The notes under the pieces were generated by a model, which saw only the letters and a list, made by a program, of their open reading frames with translations, was not told where the DNA came from and searched no databases. Of a DNA stretch of 11,798 nucleotides, positions 1 through 6,530 are shown piece by piece (the stretch's first letter is position 1; the number at the start of each line of letters is the position of its first letter). The stretch is taken from positions 1 to 11,798 of the forward strand of contig JBEIGB010000110.1 of NCBI GenBank assembly GCA_040382095.1. The letters are read 5' to 3'. The position numbers were made by a program, and so were the translations under genes. The stretch comes from JADJPL01 sp040382095 (GTDB taxonomy: Bacteria; Bacteroidota; Bacteroidia; Chitinophagales; Saprospiraceae).

Positions 1-1538
1 AGGGAGCCAAATGATGCGCTTAGCCAAACCGTCGGTATTGGTGCACCAAACCACCTGGCGATACCCGAATAGTCGCCCCAGCGCTCCACGTCGTCTTTGC
101 CTTCAGCGGTATAATCTGCATAACCAACCCCTGATTTGATGAGTAGGGCGGAGCTCCAGTTGAAGTTGCCATCGCAAGTGACCATTCTTATTTGTGGAAA
201 AATCTCTTCAGAAGAGCGGCTAAATCCCACGGCGACGGATTTATCCCCGGAAGTACCTGCCAGGGAGGCTACAGCAGGATAGCTGTAATCGTAACTTCCG
301 GCAAGACCAAATGTGGAACCTTCGGCTTTTCGGGTAAGCGTATGAATCCGAAGATAGTTTATGCCATTCCAGCCATCGCCCTGATCGGTATGGAATACCA
401 GGTGGATGATAGTATCCAGCAGAAACCCGGAAAGTGCCCGGCAATCTCCATTATCCAGGAGGCGGTCTGTTCCTTTTTGTGCGGCATTCGCCGCCGGGGA
501 GTATTCTTCTACCGGAACCTTGTAATATACGATGCGCTCATCGGAAGCGCTCATGTCGTTGGTCAGGTCATATAGATGAACGTATCTTGCCCCCTCCGGC
601 TCTGAGGCTACGAGGTAAGCACCGGGGCCGTAGCTGCCGGAAAGCCCGTAACCCACGGGGAGTAAGGTAAACGGGTCGCCGGGAAAACCATACCAATATT
701 GGTAATTCAGCTTTTCTCCTGCAAAACCGCCTGCTTTTTGAATTTGAAATAGTAAAGCTTCTTTAAACTCATCCCCCTCAAACGAATTTCCACTAATGAG
801 CAGCTCGTTTTTAGTCACCGCCATTTTGGGGTAATCAAACCAGGTGTTGTTATTGCGCGGGTTGCCCGGTAATTTGTACACCCACCAGCCCTGGTTGGGG
901 TTGTTGCTTTTTGAAAAAGCGATCAGCAGGCTACTGTTGGAGGATTCCCCGCTGCATTCCTGGGCAAACAGGATGAACCGATCCGCTTCATTATCGTAAA
1001 GCACTAAAGGGTCACAAACGTCTTCGACCCCGGCAAAATTGAAGAAATCCGCAATACTTCTGGAAAAGAAACGCTGTCCGCTCAACGAAAAATACTGTAT
1101 ATTGGAATTTACTGCGCTAATAATCCAGCCTCCATTCGATATAGCAACGGTATTGTCCATTGGAGACGAACCGTCATTTCCATTACCTGAAAAATTCCTC
1201 CCCAAAACCGGACTAACCGAACTGAATCCCTCCGGATCCTGGGATTTTTTCGCTATCCTGCCGGCTTCTTTTTGCAGCGCCTTCTCCCGCTTGATAGCCT
1301 CCAGTTTTTCCGGGTTTTTACTGTGCTCCGGTTGCCATGCACGCTTTTTGGTGAGCATGGGCAGCAAATTCAAGTCTGCACTCTCCGGGTTGGCTTCTAC
1401 TGGTGTTGCATACAACAGCTGGGATTTCTGTGCTACAACATTTTTCTCCGGTGTTTCCGTCACGGCAGGTTTGATGTACTGCGCCACAACGGTGTACTGT
1501 AAGCAACATATAATAAAGCAAGCGAGGTAGTATTTCAT
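1..1538 (-). CDS. Secreted sialidase-like/beta-propeller-type protein, 3' end beyond window
   Basis: An uninterrupted minus-strand frame runs from an ATG at 1538-1536 to the left edge: 512 complete codons and no stop. It begins with a Sec signal peptide (MKYYLACFIICCLQYTVVAQ, hydrophobic core and a likely VVA/Q cleavage). A short charged, lysine- and glutamate-rich linker follows (about residues 65-105), then a Gly/Asn/Trp/Tyr-rich region typical of beta-propeller or sialidase-like folds. Visible marks are SPMDNTVAISN near residue 127, an acidic VCDP segment near 176, AQECSGESSN near 193 and ERWGDYSG near 485. The last motif is common in large secreted Bacteroidota proteins annotated as exo-alpha-sialidase-like; this is a resemblance, not proof of activity, and no catalytic set can be assigned. 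A C-terminal type IX secretion sorting domain is plausible but lies outside the window. The real protein exceeds 512 residues. The open frames on the plus strand here are antisense shadows. Confidence 0.82.
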   Translation of the reverse strand, partial: MKYYLACFIICCLQYTVVAQYIKPAVTETPEKNVVAQKSQLLYATPVEANPESADLNLLPMLTKKRAWQPEHSKNPEKLEAIKREKALQKEAGRIAKKSQDPEGFSSVSPVLGRNFSGNGNDGSSPMDNTVAISNGGWIISAVNSNIQYFSLSGQRFFSRSIADFFNFAGVEDVCDPLVLYDNEADRFILFAQECSGESSNSSLLIAFSKSNNPNQGWWVYKLPGNPRNNNTWFDYPKMAVTKNELLISGNSFEGDEFKEALLFQIQKAGGFAGEKLNYQYWYGFPGDPFTLLPVGYGLSGSYGPGAYLVASEPEGARYVHLYDLTNDMSASDERIVYYKVPVEEYSPAANAAQKGTDRLLDNGDCRALSGFLLDTIIHLVFHTDQGDGWNGINYLRIHTLTRKAEGSTFGLAGSYDYSYPAVASLAGTSGDKSVAVGFSRSSEEIFPQIRMVTCDGNFNWSSALLIKSGVGYADYTAEGKDDVERWGDYSGIARWFGAPIPTVWLSASFGS

Positions 1539-1576
1539 TGTAAATGTTTTTTAAGTAGGTATTGGGGGTTAATTAG

Positions 1577-1741
1577 GGTTGTATAAAAAGTATTCCGCCG
1601 CCTTCGGCAGCGAAAGAAAGTTTGAATGGACATCGTTTTACCTCGTTTTGCAAAGCAAAATGAGGTAAAACGATGTCCATTCAAGATTATTGTTGGCGGC
1701 GCAAGCCGCCAAATGAAGAGCCAGGGGCTTTTTACACAACC
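1577..1741. repeat. Composite palindromic repeat element, copy 1 (full, with central hairpin)
   Basis: A 165-bp intergenic element. Its outer arms pair 13 of 14 bases: GGTTGTATAAAAAG at 1577-1590 with CTTTTTACACAACC at 1728-1741. Inside are three hairpins. Hairpin A is at 1596-1612 (GC-rich, TTC loop, one A-C mismatch). A long central palindrome is at 1622-1684. Hairpin B is at 1693-1712 (perfect 8-bp stem, GCAA loop). Except for the central palindrome, the architecture and much of the sequence recur at 4047-4157. It starts 13 bp after the stop of the minus-strand hydrolase gene. On the minus strand hairpin A is followed within a few bases by a T-run, so it may act as a terminator. It could also be a MITE-like or REP-like element; no coding potential is seen. 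Confidence 0.85.
1622..1684. repeat. 30-bp-stem near-perfect palindrome nested in copy 1
   Basis: The arms 1622-1651 and 1655-1684 are reverse complements over 30 bp, with a single mismatch (G1645 opposite T1661, a G-U pair in plus-strand RNA) and a three-base AAA loop. The loop-proximal core is TTTTGC-AAA-GCAAAA. Aligning copy 1 with the copy at 4047-4157 shows that this block of about 63 bp is absent there, so it behaves as an insertion into the element or a loss from the other copy. The same core, with a completely different outer stem, occurs at 8275-8317. Confidence 0.9.
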
Positions 1742-1753
1742 TTACAAGTATGG

Positions 1754-3928
1754 CTATTTCAGTACCCTTACTTTCAACGCCGAAGGATACGTACCGGAAT
1801 GGTACACCCGGTGTGTGGCCTTTTGAAAATCGCTTTCATTTGCCTTATAGATATCCACAAACTTTTGGGGATTGCGGTCCACCAGCGGGAACCAGGAGCT
1901 CTGCACCTGAATCATGATACGGTGGCCTTTTTTAAACGTATGGGCGATATCCGGGATTTCGAATTTGACCTGCGTTGGCTTTCCGGGCACGAATGCTTCG
2001 GGTTGTTCGTAACTGTTCCGGAAACGCCCACGGAATATTTCCCCGCGCACCATCATCTGATAGCCACTGAGGGGTACGCGGATGTCCTTGTCTGCCGGGG
2101 TGCTGGCCGAATCCGGGAAAACGTCAATGAGTTTTACCACAAAATCAGCATCCGTGCCGGTGGTGCTGACCCAGAGATCGGCGACGAGGGGGCCGGTAAA
2201 AGTTAGGTCTTCCTCAAGAATTTGCGTCTGGTAGGTCAGTACATCGGGCCGACGGGAGGCAAAGCGCTGGTCATCCACCATGTATTCGACCGTTCGGTTG
2301 AGATGGACATCTTCGGTGTAAGGGACGGGATGGCCGGGGTCAGAGACATACTCCCTGTAACCAGAAGTTGCAGTAGGCTTCTCAAAGGTAAGTCCGCCCT
2401 TAGGCTGAAAATACAGGGTGCGTTCCGTCGTGTTGGCCGGAGGCCATACCGGAAATTCCTTCCATTCATTACTGCCGGAGACGAAAACGGTGGCCTCTGC
2501 GATATCGAGGGGGCCTTCTCCTTTCAAGTAATGGCGAAAGAATCGGGTTTCCAGTTCCTTGTATTTTTCTCCTGTATTGAACCCCCAGTGCATGTTCCCC
2601 AGGTTATTGGCCACTCCGCCAGACCATTGTCCATGTGCCCAGGGGCCCATGAGGAGGCGATTGGAGGTTTGAGCGGTGTTTTGAGATTCAATCGCTTTGT
2701 ACACGCCAAGGGGGCCAAAGCTGTCTTCTGCATCAAACCAGCCGCCGACGGTGAGGACAGCAGGGCGCACGTTTTTCAGGTGGGGGCGGGGGTTGCGGGC
2801 TTTCCAGAAGGCATCATAATTGGGGTGCGACATCAGATCGCCCCAGAATTGGATGCTGTCGCCAAAATATTTCTCCGCTGCATTTTTGATAGGCCCCAGT
2901 TCCAGAAAGAATTTGTAATTATCCTTGCCTGGATATTGAAAACCCTGTTTGCCTTCTCGGGTAGGTTCCGGGCGCGGCCTTCCGAAGCCGGAATAGAAAG
3001 AAAATGCATCCATCATGAAAAAAGCGCCGTTGTGGTGGAAGTCATCACCGACGAACCAATCCGTTACAGGTGCCTGTGGAGATACAGCCTTCAGCGCAGG
3101 ATGGGCCTCTATCAGCGACACCGTAGAGTAGAACCCCGGGTAAGAAACCCCGAAAATACCCACGTTGCCATTGTTGTTTTCCAGGTTTTTAACCAGCCAG
3201 TCAATGGTGTCGTAGGTGTCGCTGTTTTCATCCACTTCCTGCGGGCTTTTTTTATTGGGGATATAAGGCCGCACATCCATAAAAGTCCCTTCGCTCATGA
3301 ATTTGCCACGCACATCCTGGAACACAAAAATATATCCTTCTTTAATCAGATTAGTGCGGGAAAACAAGTGCCGGTTAATTCCTTGCGGCCCACCTCCTTC
3401 GATATTATATGGAGTACGGGTCATGAGCATGGGGTATTTCCTGCTTTTATCTTTTGGGGTATAGATGGAAGTAAAAAGCCGGGTGCCATCGCGCAGTGCG
3501 ATATATACCTCCTGTTTATCGAATTGCTGACGGATCCACTCCGCACCGCCTTCCTGAGCAGTCATGCCTTGCCTTTGGAAGGCCAGCGGGAGCCTTTGCC
3601 CGCCCTGGATGAACACCCCTTCTATCCTGCCGACTTCCCGGTCCAGGGTGCCGGAATAGGTAATACCAGCGGCATCCACGCTAAATTCAAGCGCATTGTT
3701 CACTACTGTGACTTTTGACAATGGGATACCCGCCACCCCCTGGTCCGGGCTTTCGAGTGTGCCGGAATATTGTCCGTTTTTTTGCTCCAGGTTGATGTTA
3801 AGGCGGATTTTCAGGCCCTGTACTTCCAGGAGGCCATTCCAGGTGCCATTGAGGTCCTGGGCGGATAGTAATGCCCCATGGAGGAGAAAAATGAATACCA
3901 GTAATTTGTTTAAAAGGATTTTAAGCAT
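1754..3928 (-). CDS. Secreted CocE/NonD family serine hydrolase (S15, X-Pro dipeptidyl-peptidase-like)
   Basis: A 724-residue alpha/beta hydrolase of the CocE/NonD (PF02129, peptidase S15) family, predicted to cleave esters or amide/peptide bonds; the substrate cannot be read from sequence. A signal peptide (residues 1-24, ending LLSAQ) sends it to the periplasm or outside. Residues 25-120 form an extra beta-rich N-terminal domain not present in minimal CocE. The S15 domain starts near 138 (VYIALRDGTRLFTSIYTP). The nucleophile is Ser262 in GVSYPG, the likely acid is Asp399 in GGWFDAED and the likely His is His432 in GPWAHG. Residues from about 500 to the end form the C-terminal jelly-roll (PepX-C-like) domain. 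The length fits a secreted CocE with an added N-domain. The ATG at 3928 is supported by the signal peptide directly after it. A palindromic element follows the stop by 13 bp. The long plus-strand frame over 2222-3718 is its antisense shadow. Confidence 0.93.
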   Translation of the reverse strand: MLKILLNKLLVFIFLLHGALLSAQDLNGTWNGLLEVQGLKIRLNINLEQKNGQYSGTLESPDQGVAGIPLSKVTVVNNALEFSVDAAGITYSGTLDREVGRIEGVFIQGGQRLPLAFQRQGMTAQEGGAEWIRQQFDKQEVYIALRDGTRLFTSIYTPKDKSRKYPMLMTRTPYNIEGGGPQGINRHLFSRTNLIKEGYIFVFQDVRGKFMSEGTFMDVRPYIPNKKSPQEVDENSDTYDTIDWLVKNLENNNGNVGIFGVSYPGFYSTVSLIEAHPALKAVSPQAPVTDWFVGDDFHHNGAFFMMDAFSFYSGFGRPRPEPTREGKQGFQYPGKDNYKFFLELGPIKNAAEKYFGDSIQFWGDLMSHPNYDAFWKARNPRPHLKNVRPAVLTVGGWFDAEDSFGPLGVYKAIESQNTAQTSNRLLMGPWAHGQWSGGVANNLGNMHWGFNTGEKYKELETRFFRHYLKGEGPLDIAEATVFVSGSNEWKEFPVWPPANTTERTLYFQPKGGLTFEKPTATSGYREYVSDPGHPVPYTEDVHLNRTVEYMVDDQRFASRRPDVLTYQTQILEEDLTFTGPLVADLWVSTTGTDADFVVKLIDVFPDSASTPADKDIRVPLSGYQMMVRGEIFRGRFRNSYEQPEAFVPGKPTQVKFEIPDIAHTFKKGHRIMIQVQSSWFPLVDRNPQKFVDIYKANESDFQKATHRVYHSGTYPSALKVRVLK

Positions 3929-4046
3929 AGTAAATTTTGTTGGTTGGTTAAAATGTATTAATCGGAATCCTGGGGATTAAAAAGTCCAATTTAATATGTT
4001 TTAAAGAAATTGCATAAATGGATTTGTACGGATTGTACTTTTCCAG

Positions 4047-4157
4047 GGGGGGTGTGTAAAAAGTTTTACGCCGCCTTCGGCGGCGAAAGAAACTTAAAAT
4101 AATTATTGGCAGCGTCAGCCGCCAAATGATGGACTCCGGCCTTTTTATACCCCCCCC
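4047..4157. repeat. Composite palindromic repeat element, copy 2 (short form)
   Basis: A 111-bp intergenic element matching copy 1 without its central palindrome. The outer arms are a G-run followed by GTGTAAAAAG (ending at 4063) and CTTTTTATAC followed by a C-run (starting at 4141). Hairpin A (4069-4085) has a perfect 7-bp stem and TTC loop. Hairpin B (4106-4125) has an 8-bp stem with one A-C mismatch and a GTCA loop. Strings shared with copy 1 include GCCGCCTTCGGC, GCGAAAGAAA and AGCCGCCAAATGA. It lies 45 bp beyond the stop of the amine oxidase gene and upstream of the hydrolase gene, in the same orientation as copy 1. Terminator and MITE/REP explanations both remain open. Confidence 0.83.
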
Positions 4158-4201
4158 TTAAGGGAAATATTATTTGGGCAGGCTTGCCATCAAACGATAT
4201 T

Positions 4202-5563
4202 TCAAAGGTCAATTATTTTATCTGCTTCCCTCAAGCCACTTAAATAAGCGCCGTGAACGGTGCCGCGATAGGCTCTGTTGGTATGCTCACCAGCAAAAAA
4301 TACCCTGTTATTGACTGTTTTTGCGAGCGTGTCAAAAGCTGCTGTTGTAGTTCCATTCGTTGGGTAGGAATACGCGCCGAAGGAATGGATGTTTTGGCCC
4401 CATTTGGTCCTGAATACATCAGAAGGGTTGGGAATGCTGTTGCCGTAAATACCTTTTAAATGCAGCATCACTTCGGCAATAATTTCGCTGTCTGACATAC
4501 CCTCAGTAAGGTCAGCATAATTTCCAAAAGCAAAGGTCATCAATCCGTTGGCCGGGGTAAATTTTTTCATGTTCATAAAGTAATTGAATTTGCCCTTCGT
4601 CTCCGGGGTGTAACCGATATACTGCAAATTCGTATCCCAGAATGTTGTTTTCCAGAGTAACAGGAATTTGTTGACATTGCCCATATTCGTTTTGGCGATG
4701 GCATCGGATTTATCAGCCGGCAAGGCCGGCGAAAAGGTAATCGCATTGTTTTTTAAAACGCCCAATGGCACCGAGACTATGACGTAATCCCCTTCAATTA
4801 CCTTACCATTCGCGGTTACTTTTGCGAGGGGAGTGGAATAATCAATACTTGAAACCCTCGTATTCAAGCGAATATCCAGATCTTTAGCCAGGAAATCCGT
4901 TATTTTATCATATCCATTGGTAATGATTACATCAGAACCTCTAAATTCCTCATCATCGTAAAAATATTTGGAGGACAGGGTGGAAATATCACTCCCGGTA
5001 TCAAACTCCAGATAAGCAGATAGCATATACTTCCAGAGTCTGTTGCCGGCTTGTGCCGGATAAAGTGTATTGAAAACCGATTGAAAACTCTGTGTTACAC
5101 TTCCTGCCCGCTCAACTGCATCGAGCGCAGCGTTGAATTGATTTTCAGAATCCGTAATTTCTTTATCTGGATACGCTCTTCCATTGACATCAAAAACGGC
5201 TAAGCTATCGTCATTGGTCAAAAAGGTTGTTGCGCCAGCTTGCGCGGCCAGGTCAGTTATCGGATTGCCATTAGGACGGTGGATCCAGCTTGCACCTGCG
5301 TCAAAAGTAATTCCGGAGCTCCGGTCGGTACGGATTCGCCCGCCAGGTTTTTCCTGTGCTTCCAGTACAATAACGTTAAAGCCCTTTTGCTTCAGTTTTT
5401 TAGCTGCAGCAAGCCCCGAAATACCAGCACCGATAACAATCACCGTTTTTCCGTTAGGGGTTACCTCTTCTTCGACTTTGCTACAAGCGGTGAGTAGGGC
5501 AGGCGCTGCCAAAATCAAAGGCAGCCTTGTCAGGGAGGCTTTTACAAATTTTCTTCTCTGCAT
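4202..5563 (-). CDS. Flavin-containing amine oxidase (FAD-dependent), probable Tat-exported lipoprotein
   Basis: A 453-residue member of the flavin monoamine oxidase family (PF01593), which oxidises amines to imines/aldehydes with release of hydrogen peroxide; the substrate is unknown. The N-terminus has a twin-arginine start (MQRRKFVK), a hydrophobic stretch and a lipobox LLTAC with Cys27, suggesting folded, FAD-loaded export by Tat followed by lipid anchoring. The dinucleotide-binding motif is VIVIGAGISG (Gly45, Gly47, Gly50), the ribose-binding acid is Glu68 and the family GGRIRT loop is at 74-79. The C-terminal FAD-contact motif is FAGEHT at about 423-428, near the natural end. Length is normal for the family. 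The ATG at 5563 gives the complete Tat signal, which supports this start. It shares its upstream gap with a divergent nuclease remnant. No obvious partner gene is adjacent. Confidence 0.93.
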   Translation of the reverse strand: MQRRKFVKASLTRLPLILAAPALLTACSKVEEEVTPNGKTVIVIGAGISGLAAAKKLKQKGFNVIVLEAQEKPGGRIRTDRSSGITFDAGASWIHRPNGNPITDLAAQAGATTFLTNDDSLAVFDVNGRAYPDKEITDSENQFNAALDAVERAGSVTQSFQSVFNTLYPAQAGNRLWKYMLSAYLEFDTGSDISTLSSKYFYDDEEFRGSDVIITNGYDKITDFLAKDLDIRLNTRVSSIDYSTPLAKVTANGKVIEGDYVIVSVPLGVLKNNAITFSPALPADKSDAIAKTNMGNVNKFLLLWKTTFWDTNLQYIGYTPETKGKFNYFMNMKKFTPANGLMTFAFGNYADLTEGMSDSEIIAEVMLHLKGIYGNSIPNPSDVFRTKWGQNIHSFGAYSYPTNGTTTAAFDTLAKTVNNRVFFAGEHTNRAYRGTVHGAYLSGLREADKIIDL

Positions 5564-5651
5564 AGGAACCAGGAAAATATGGGTATTTTGATGTAACGAT
5601 GAATAAGCTGCTTTCGTGTGCCTTGGATTTTCTTAATGGAGTTTGTATTTA

Positions 5652-5682
5652 TTGTGAAAAGCGCTGTAAAACAATACCTTTG
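5652..5682 (+). promoter_or_regulatory. Bacteroidota-type promoter (-33 TTG, -7 TACCTTTG)
   Basis: TTG at 5652-5654 and TACCTTTG at 5675-5682 are separated by 20 nt, a good match to the TTG/TAnnTTTG pattern known for Bacteroidota primary-sigma promoters. It lies 25 bp before the ATG of the nuclease remnant at 5708 and so is the promoter of that broken gene. It could now also feed transcription into the reductase at 5944, which has no recognisable promoter of its own. Confidence 0.6.
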
Positions 5683-5707
5683 AGTCAGGTAAAAAGAAGC
5701 TAAAAGT

Positions 5708-5897
5708 ATGAAATTTGGTAAGACTATAAAAATTTTTCTCATAGATGGGGACCCCAATGGAAGGATGAGCTGTGAACTTTCCAACCGCTGCCGCCATAGT
5801 CATGGGCCGTAACGCCAATGGCCTCACAGAATGGAAAACCAAAGACGGAAGAACACTTAAAGAATTTGAGTCGGAAGATAAAAATTCCAAGGCTTAG
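5708..5897 (+). pseudogene. Remnant of a GIY-YIG nuclease/DUF4357 gene with internal deletion
   Basis: The ATG at 5708 opens a frame reading KTIKIFLIDGDPNGRMSCEL and then SN, the characteristic N-terminus of bacterial GIY-YIG nuclease family proteins that end in DUF4357. That frame stops after 35 codons (TAA near 5810). In the next frame, from about 5784, the sequence reads TAAAI followed by VMGRNANGLTEWKTKDGRTL and KEFES, the typical C-terminal DUF4357 signature, ending at TAG 5895-5897. The gene is therefore reduced to its two ends, joined near 5780-5790 with a frame change. The whole GIY-YIG catalytic body is missing (such proteins are usually near 300 residues). The promoter upstream is intact. 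Family assignment rests on recognising both end motifs in the correct order and spacing to a single promoter. The alternative, a real small protein of 34 residues, is less likely. Confidence 0.75.
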
Positions 5898-5943
5898 CAG
5901 AGTGGTATTTCACACCCATATCAACTTAATCTGGAATTTTTTT

Positions 5944-6480
5944 ATGGCAAAATGTGTTTTATATATCGCTGTAAGCCTTGATGGCTTTATTGCAAGACCG
6001 GATGGGAATTTAGATTGGCTGACTTCAATTCCTGCACCGACGACAGGAGCGGATTATGGATATTCCGATCTTTTGAGTCGAATCGGTACCATTTTTATGG
6101 GAAGAAAAACCTATGAAGAAATCATTGGTTTTGGCGTTGACTGGCCTTATCCAGGGAAAGATTCATTTGTGGTAACTTCAAACCAAAATTTCAAGATCCA
6201 AAGCCCGGATACCGCTCCCTTCACAAATAATTTAAATGCCTTTGTAACCGATTTGAAAAAGCAATCTGAAAAAGACCTTTGGCTTCTTGGCGGTGGGCAG
6301 TTAATTACCGCTTTTATCAATGAAGCACTGCTCGATGAAATGATTTTAACCATAATTCCCAAAATAATAGGCGATGGAATACCTTTATTCGCCCAACACC
6401 CAAAGGAAACGCATTGGAACCTCCTCAGCACAAAATCATTCGATACAGGGGTGGTACAATTGACTTATGCAAAGGCCTGA
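5944..6480 (+). CDS. Dihydrofolate reductase family protein (RibD C-terminal domain fold)
   Basis: A 178-residue NAD(P)H-dependent reductase-fold protein of the RibD-C/DHFR superfamily (PF01872), related to the YyaP/YwjB type; the true substrate of these stand-alone proteins is generally unknown. Visible motifs are VSLDGFIA (10-17), the MGRKTYEE nucleotide-binding segment (52-59), LLGGGQL (114-120) and IIPKIIGDGIPLF (137-149), in the usual order. The reading frame is open further upstream to 5818, but that extension overlaps the nuclease remnant and has no family similarity. The ATG at 5944 starts exactly where family members begin (MAKCVLYIAVSLDG), so it was chosen. There is no Shine-Dalgarno sequence; the leader is T-rich. 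The gene lies 46 bp after the nuclease remnant and may use its promoter. The following ATPase gene is 50 bp away with its own promoter. Confidence 0.92.
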   Translation: MAKCVLYIAVSLDGFIARPDGNLDWLTSIPAPTTGADYGYSDLLSRIGTIFMGRKTYEEIIGFGVDWPYPGKDSFVVTSNQNFKIQSPDTAPFTNNLNAFVTDLKKQSEKDLWLLGGGQLITAFINEALLDEMILTIIPKIIGDGIPLFAQHPKETHWNLLSTKSFDTGVVQLTYAKA

Positions 6481-6503
6481 TTTTCACATAAATCCTTTTT
6501 TCG

Positions 6504-6511
6504 TACCTTTG
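6504..6511 (+). promoter_or_regulatory. -7 promoter element TACCTTTG of the ATPase gene
   Basis: TACCTTTG matches the Bacteroidota TAnnTTTG -7 box and lies 19 bp before the ATG at 6531. A TTG -33 box at the usual distance is not present (the position holds a T-rich TTTTC). The segment is duplicated, with TAGCTTTG, in front of the second gene remnant at 11588-11686, so promoter and gene were copied together. Confidence 0.5.
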
Positions 6512-6530
6512 CAACAAAACCCGGCTTTTC

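Noticed and set aside
192..670. Plus-strand frames in the left part
   Set aside because: They are antisense to the long continuous minus-strand frame 1538-1, which has a signal peptide and protein-like composition throughout.
1577..1741. RAYT-type REP or IS200/IS605 end
   Set aside because: The hairpins lack the GTAG/GGAG-style tetranucleotide flank expected of REPs, and no TnpA-like gene is in the window.
2222..3718. Long plus-strand open frame of 498 codons
   Set aside because: It is wholly antisense to the hydrolase gene, has no family motifs, and the opposite strand has a complete catalytic triad and signal peptide.
5818..5943. N-terminal extension of the reductase starting at 5818
   Set aside because: The added 42 residues overlap the nuclease remnant in a third frame and are unlike family N-termini; the ATG at 5944 fits the family.
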